In this document: piece by piece, positions 59,101 to 64,000 of the stretch | Layout: each line of letters starts with the position of its first letter | Numbering within the stretch: the stretch's first letter is position 1 | Origin: Aaosphaeria pasadenensis | Lineage: Eukaryota > Ascomycota > Dothideomycetes > Pleosporales | NCBI GenBank assembly: GCA_022813625.1 | Contig: JAKLMB010000038.1 | Location: forward strand, 62,001-126,000 | Direction: 5' to 3' | DNA: 64,000 nt | The notes under the pieces: model-generated | What the model was told of the DNA's origin: nothing | What the model saw: the letters and a program-made list of their open reading frames with translations, nothing else | The model's database searches: none | Program-made: the position numbers and the translations under genes

Positions 59101-60244
59101 AGATTAGCAGACCCAAAATCAGAAAGTTTCCAGATATATCCGCTCGATGCCTTGAATAGCAAGATATTTGATGGTTTGATGTCGCCGTGATATCCAACCT
59201 TGCCACCTATTTCGCGGTGTATGTACGTAAGAGCAGAGCTCAATCCTAAAATTGTGGACCATATATGCTCTTTGATATTGTCAGGAGAGAATTCAATGTC
59301 ATCAGGTTTTCTTTTCATCCAGGCTTTCATGTCCATTATAGCCAGGGGCATCACTATGTATAGACGCTGTACTCCATCTCTGTCTTCTTGGATGGTTCGA
59401 CATGCCATGAAACTTGCGTATATAGGAGTGACGTGGAGGTGTTGGCGCGCTTTGACAACATTGACTTCCCTCTTGAGCATGTTCCAGTCAGGACGCTTTT
59501 CGGAAGGTTTGAGGATTTTGCACGCGACTGTGGTAGTCTTTTCCGTAAACAGGTCGGTCAGTGGGAACAGCAAAAAAAAACAACGGAGATTATTGTGCTT
59601 ACTGGGTCGTCCTCCGAATACTCAATATAGTCGTGTTCAATATTCACTTCCCAGACAACTCCAAACGAACCTTCTCCAATCTTGTCCTTAACCGGGTACT
59701 CAAAAGGAAAAACGAAACGCATCGGATCATATTCGGGTGTATCTGTTGTCGAGAGAAATGGTGGAAATAGGTATTGTGTGGCATCGAATCTTTCCGCTAT
59801 ATCTCCGAGTTGCGTGGTTTGTTCTAGCCTTTGTTTAGAGCAGTAAGATCTTGCCCCATCATTCTGGCCCCTGAAAAGTGCTTCATCGATACCAGGCTGT
59901 TTTATGCCACCTTTTGAAGTACTATCTTTGGGAAATGCCGTTTTCAGCGCATGTATACGCACCGGTTCGTCGATGAGTAGGAGGATAGCGAATGTCTGTT
60001 GAGCAGCATCTCTGATATAGCTCGCTAACTTCTCGCGTTCGGCGACCTCGGGCTGATGGCGTTCTAGGTAAGCAGTAAGGTTTTCCAAAGTGAAAAGCTG
60101 TCTGAGAAGCTTTCTTGGAATGAACTGATGTCTGTCTCCAATTTTGCGTTCCTTCAGACCGTCTAAGTGTGCCTGCAACCTTTCCCTCAGATCCGCAGTG
60201 AGATTCTGGGAGACCGCGGGCATGACCGGAAACCCTTCCCCCAT
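56125..60244 (-). CDS. Protein kinase - NB-ARC-like (STAND) - helical-repeat protein
   Basis: Minus-strand exons 60244-59603, 59537-58399 and 58342-56125 (introns 65 and 56 nt) encode 1332 residues. Residues 1-180 are an unassigned helical region. The kinase has G-loop IGEGSFGVVWEV, VACK Lys221, catalytic HGD (Asp333) with IKPSN, DFG Asp354, APE (RWAPEEF) and DIWSLGCVF, so it should be active. A STAND module follows: GLRGIGKNTLALQYY (residues 589-603) aligns with the P-loop but has Asn596 where Ser/Thr is required; the Walker B region reads WYMHISGLEQ without its acidic pair; the sensor arginine IVITTRDR remains. The C-terminal 500 residues are helical, TPR-like. Kinase-NB-ARC-TPR proteins belong to the fungal NLR repertoire. 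An in-frame ATG at 60421 could add 59 residues. Confidence 0.9.
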
Positions 60245-61862
60245 ATTTGGAGTCCGCGGTAATGTGTTGGAATCCGCCAGGCGGACAAATACTCTTTTGT
60301 AAACACAATAGTTCGTAGTAGGTATTCTAAGACAAGTTCCTGTCAATAGTCTCCAGGATTCGCACCTTCTTTCATAAAAGGTAACAATGACAGCTTTGTG
60401 CGTAGAAGTCAATCTAATCATACACCATTGTAGAATCGAAAAGAGTAGAATGAAGCCGATCCAGGTTACTTGGGACGATTGCGAGATGCACACACCTGCT
60501 CTTTAGGCCATCAGGCAAAGGTCGGCAGTGGAATATTTTCAGCCTTGGGCAAGCGAAGTATGCACCCCTCAATAAATTATATCGCTCTGAGGCAATGCAT
60601 GGTGAGCATCCATTATTGTTGTTGGGACCAACCAGTCATTTGGAAACATAAGGTGGCTGTTTTCTTTCTTTTTCTTTCCGGTGATCTTGCCGTCCTTAGA
60701 AACCATCAGCCTTGTGCATCGCGATACAGCCTTGCGAGATAGAGATATATTGCATTGAACCTACACATGATTTATGTGAAAGTAACCGAGCTGTATACTG
60801 TATACGTGCTGAACTTTTCGTAGGGGCTGGCAAGATACGGGCGCGAGGATGTTGTTCATCCTCCAGTATCTTTTGGAGAGGTTGTTGCATGTTGGGAAGA
60901 GTGGAGGGTGTAAGATGCCGATGAAGGACGTGAGATGCGGCGTCTCTCTGTATATTGCGCCCAACGATGGTTTGGTGGGTATAAGAGCGGATTGGACGGG
61001 AGAGTGCATGAACGAGGGGGGTGGAGGCGGGCTTATCGGCTCCACTACCTACATGCGGCCGCAAATAGCAGGTGACAACAATGCTAAGGAATGTTATACA
61101 GCCACTGATCAGCCTTTTGCATATCACGGGCCGCAATTGAGACAAGCAGTGATCAGAGGATCGTTCAGTTGAAGTCAGATGACCAGAGTAAATTTAACAG
61201 ATAAACCTATCAAAAGGACTTGTAGTTTCGTAGGCAACTGCACAAAGGCTGATAGTTTAAGAACGGAGTCATGAGTATCTAGCATGTCATCAAGTTCTAG
61301 TCCTAACATGCTCCTACTTCCAGCCATAAGAGCATCCTGCCCTGCTGGTATTGATATGAATACCTTTATCATTGACTGGATGACTACAGATAAAATGTGG
61401 AAGAGATATGTAAGGGCGATGCTAGAGTGTGATATTATACTACATTGTAGGTACCTAGAAACCTTTAAGGGCATATGCGCATATATTTGCGACTAAGCGA
61501 AATTGTTATTGGAACGAAACATCTGATAGGCTTTGCTGAGATCATACATGGTATGAGAGGGTAATCCCGTGGCATTACGATTGAACATGCAATCCAACGA
61601 ATGTGGGAGGCATCGCCCTATTTCATGGAAATTCACCGGAGTCCAAGAGCTCTTCTCGACGATGCAATTCATTGTCCGAAAGCCTGACCCACAACCATGA
61701 TATCTCACCAGCTTCAAAAGACAATAATGACTCTATTCACCGGCTCCCCACAGCCACGCATGCGAAGACTTATGCAGCCTGTAGGCAAGGACTGGGAGGG
61801 GGAGTGTGAGGGGCTTGATATACACATCGGTGAGAATGAGTTAAAGCCAACGCCATAGTCAC
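60245..61862. other. Intergenic region, kinase-STAND gene to decayed NB-ARC fragment
   Basis: 1.6 kb containing the kinase-STAND promoter. Open frames up to 149 codons on either strand show no family features. No gene supported. Confidence 0.5.
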
Positions 61863-62300
61863 AGGCACAGCAGAAAGGAAGAAGTTGCTGAGCTCCTAGA
61901 CGGCCTTCCTCTACAAATTGTGCAAGCCGGTGCGTATCTACAGCAAGGCGCTGTGGGTTTAATGACCTATTTAAAGTTCTCTGAGCAGCAATGGAACAAA
62001 CAATAGGTGATTGGGCGGATGAGCAGCTCCAAGACTACCCAGGTTACAGCGTATGAACGACTTGGGCCATTTCTTTCCAACCTGCGTACGACAAGCATGA
62101 GGCCACAGCTAAGCTTCTACTTTTATGGTAGTTTCATGAAAACAAGAATCTTTGGTATGGCTTGTTTGCAACGGCATGTCAGAGGTCTGCAGTAGTTAGT
62201 ACAATGCTTTTCCACTGGATTGGTGATATTGCAATTTCTGCATTTCTTGGCCACATTTCAACTCAGCTCCTGCATCTATGCCCACATTTTCGGTTCTCGT
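61863..62300 (+). pseudogene. Decayed NB-ARC (NLR) gene fragment
   Basis: Plus-strand translation shows a broken NB-ARC C-terminal region. Frame 1 (to a stop at 62004) reads KEEVAELLDGLPLQIVQAGA then YLKFSEQQWNK, with the GLPL motif of NB-ARC ATPases. A frameshift near 62,000 moves to a second frame: DWADEQLQDYPGYSV, a TGA at 62054 where the family usually has a residue, TTWAISFQPAYDKHEATAKL, a TAG near 62132, then FHENKNLWYGLFATACQRS and STMLFHWIGDIAIS. The fragment lacks a P-loop and downstream repeats. It therefore has at least one frameshift and two stops, and is a relic of a separate NLR gene next to the intact one. Confidence 0.78.
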
Positions 62301-62632
62301 ACTATGCAAGTAAGCCATTACCCAACACCGCTACAGTTCAGCTCATGCAATTAAAGCCACGGCCTTGTCCAGCTTGCTCAAGCTTCCTGTGTTGACAACT
62401 CAAGAATGATTGCATCGTCGGCGCACCCGCGAATTTGCACTTGACGACGGTGTAAGATGATTTGGCGGTCACCTCAGACTGGTACACGCGTCGGTGCAAT
62501 TCACATGAGTTGGCGGATTATAAAGATGAGCTCGCCATGTTCTTCTGTTTTAGATATTCAAACTGAATATACTTTTAGGTCTTAGGAGTTCCTAGACGAC
62601 ATCAACAATCGCAACCTCCAGCCCGAACTATC

Positions 62633-63493
62633 ATGAAGTCTTCTCCGCTCTATGTCTTGATGGCCTTCGCCAGCGCCCTTTCTTCCTCCCTCGCCAACAT
62701 CCTCGATCCACTCAATCCAAAAGATGGTTCCGCAACGGAACTCTCCTTGAAGTTTCAACCCGCCTTGGACTTCGATAAGGACTCTTGCTACCACGTCACT
62801 GCCTTGGACCTCAAAGGCCACTTCAATGAAGGTCTAAGACCAAATCACCCGGTAGGCGCCAGTGTTTGCCGTAACGCGGACCGATTAGCGCACAGCAATG
62901 CTTACGTCCGACGTCGTTGCAATCACTACTGGTGCGCCTACATGTACGGCTACTACTTCGAAAAGGACGAAGGCCCATTCGTATCGCACATCCACGACTG
63001 GGAGCATGTCATTATCTGGACTCTGCACAACGAGATATTCTACGTCTCCTGGTCCGCGCATGGCAATTACACAAAGAAGCATATTTCGGACCCGGCTCTG
63101 CGATTCCACGAAGGCACGCATATCAAGATCGTGTATCATATCGGCAGCGGGCCATGGGCCACACATTCGTTGCGGTTGGCGAAGGGTAGTGACGAGCCGC
63201 CGGAGAATCATTGGGGTCGGTGGTTTGTCGCTTGGCTAGTAGAGGTCACATGGATGGAGCCCTGGTCGAAGATGCTACTAGAGCATAATTGGGGGGAAAA
63301 ACCTCACCCGGACATGAGGGAGGATGACTTTGGGATGAAACTGAAAGAGGCCGCGCCGTGGGATGCTATCCACAATGAAGGATTTGACCCTTGGAGTGAT
63401 GCTGATACGTGGGAAACCACGAGTCTACTATCGGGTATGGGTCCGCGAAGTAACTTCACTTCGGTAGAAGAGTTTGTCCAGCAGGATCTGTGA
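62633..63493 (+). CDS. Secreted NLP (NPP1-domain) protein
   Basis: Single exon, 286 residues. A signal peptide (LYVLMAFASALSSSLA, cleaved near residue 22) leads into an NPP1/NLP domain: FQPALDFDKDSCYHVTALD, the heptapeptide region SHIHDWE (residues 118-124), then VIIW and a beta-sandwich core. NLPs are secreted by fungi, oomycetes and bacteria; some damage plant cells, many do not. Here the heptapeptide departs from the commonest family form at two positions while its His-Asp-Trp-Glu end is kept. Four clustered cysteines (SCYHV, SVCRN, RRCNHYWCAY) could form two disulfides. An extended C-terminal tail follows. No break is seen. The gene stands alone downstream of the NLR relic; activity cannot be judged from sequence. 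Confidence 0.9.
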   Translation: MKSSPLYVLMAFASALSSSLANILDPLNPKDGSATELSLKFQPALDFDKDSCYHVTALDLKGHFNEGLRPNHPVGASVCRNADRLAHSNAYVRRRCNHYWCAYMYGYYFEKDEGPFVSHIHDWEHVIIWTLHNEIFYVSWSAHGNYTKKHISDPALRFHEGTHIKIVYHIGSGPWATHSLRLAKGSDEPPENHWGRWFVAWLVEVTWMEPWSKMLLEHNWGEKPHPDMREDDFGMKLKEAAPWDAIHNEGFDPWSDADTWETTSLLSGMGPRSNFTSVEEFVQQDL

Positions 63494-64000
63494 GAATGGG
63501 TATTATTGCAGTGCGAGAGCAAGACCGGGAGATTTGGTAAGTCTCAGTGGGATAGTTGTGGTGGTGATGCTTAGGATGAGATAATATATTGTTCTTATTG
63601 TATCATGTCTGAAGATCCATCGAGTCTCTTTCTCTTCTCGCACATTACTTTCCTCAGATTTCTGTTTCAGAACTTCTGTTTTAGATTTACTCAGATATTG
63701 GCAATTGGTTCATTGCAGGCATCCGGAAGACGTGGGTTGGTGCTGGCTCCCAGGTACTATCAGAGCGTTCAGCATTGAAAACTACACTGGGGATACCAAG
63801 CTACGGGAAGGGGGCAGGCGCTTGTACATGTTATTCCTTCTTAAAGTTAATAGGCACAACATGGAGCTGAAAAAAAGTAGCCGCATATCGTACTACCATT
63901 TTAGGTATTCCAACTTGACCGCTCTATGCTCAGCTGAATCAATTTTCAGATCACTCCATAGAGCGAACCCTGGAGTCTATGCTGCGCTTACTCATCGATC
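63494..64000. other. 3' flank of the NLP gene to window end
   Basis: 507 bp, AT-rich with T-runs. No gene recognised. Confidence 0.5.

Noticed and set aside
60245..60493. Upstream extension of the kinase-STAND frame, including an ATG at 60421
   Set aside because: Kept only as an alternative start; the extra residues look like translated leader and the ATG at 60244 begins a compact, acidic, gene-like segment.
1..64000. CRISPR arrays, bacterial operons, insertion sequences, riboswitches
   Set aside because: The spliced genes show a fungal nuclear genome; no direct-repeat/spacer arrays or transposase genes were seen.

Overview
The window is nuclear DNA of a filamentous ascomycete (Pezizomycotina), most likely a Dothideomycete. 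The reasons are short introns (46-174 nt) with GT..AG ends and CTRAY branch points, pyrimidine-rich 5' leaders, a dispersed single 5S rRNA gene, and a mix of conserved fungal genes (EDC3, MNN9, DBP5, BZZ1, SUN family, copper-fist regulator, EFM7) with NLR-like and NLP genes. The class-level placement is inference. All exon structures below were built by hand from splice signals and reading phase.

Positions 1-45,400 form a conserved, gene-dense core: a B-type cyclin (cut by the left edge), a long intergenic stretch, a C-terminal Zn2Cys6 regulator, a proline-rich transglutaminase-like (Cyk3-type) protein, the decapping enhancer EDC3, a DUF1749 hydrolase, a SurE phosphatase, a naphthol-reductase-like SDR, two overlapping minus-strand genes of unknown function, the mannosyltransferase MNN9, a DUF202 membrane protein, the mRNA-export helicase DBP5, the F-BAR/C1/SH3 protein BZZ1, a secreted SUN-family wall protein, a copper-fist transcription factor, the methyltransferase EFM7 and one unknown gene. 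Several divergent pairs share 0.8-1.8 kb promoters. These are housekeeping genes without an evident common pathway.

Positions 45,400-64,000 look like an accessory region: low gene density, a diverged direct repeat pair with many transition differences (RIP-like), a 5S rRNA gene, an ankyrin protein with the N-terminal domain of fungal STAND proteins and a C-terminal membrane helix, an intron-containing 75-residue Tudor/chromo-like gene, a large protein kinase - NB-ARC-like - helical-repeat protein whose nucleotide-binding motifs are degenerate, a decayed NB-ARC fragment, and a secreted NLP-family gene. Together these suggest a small, turning-over nonself-recognition (NLR) locus.

At a different scale, several genes between 14 and 28 kb and one at 45 kb switch sharply from C-rich to G-rich sense strand part-way through the coding sequence. 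No feature type explains this.
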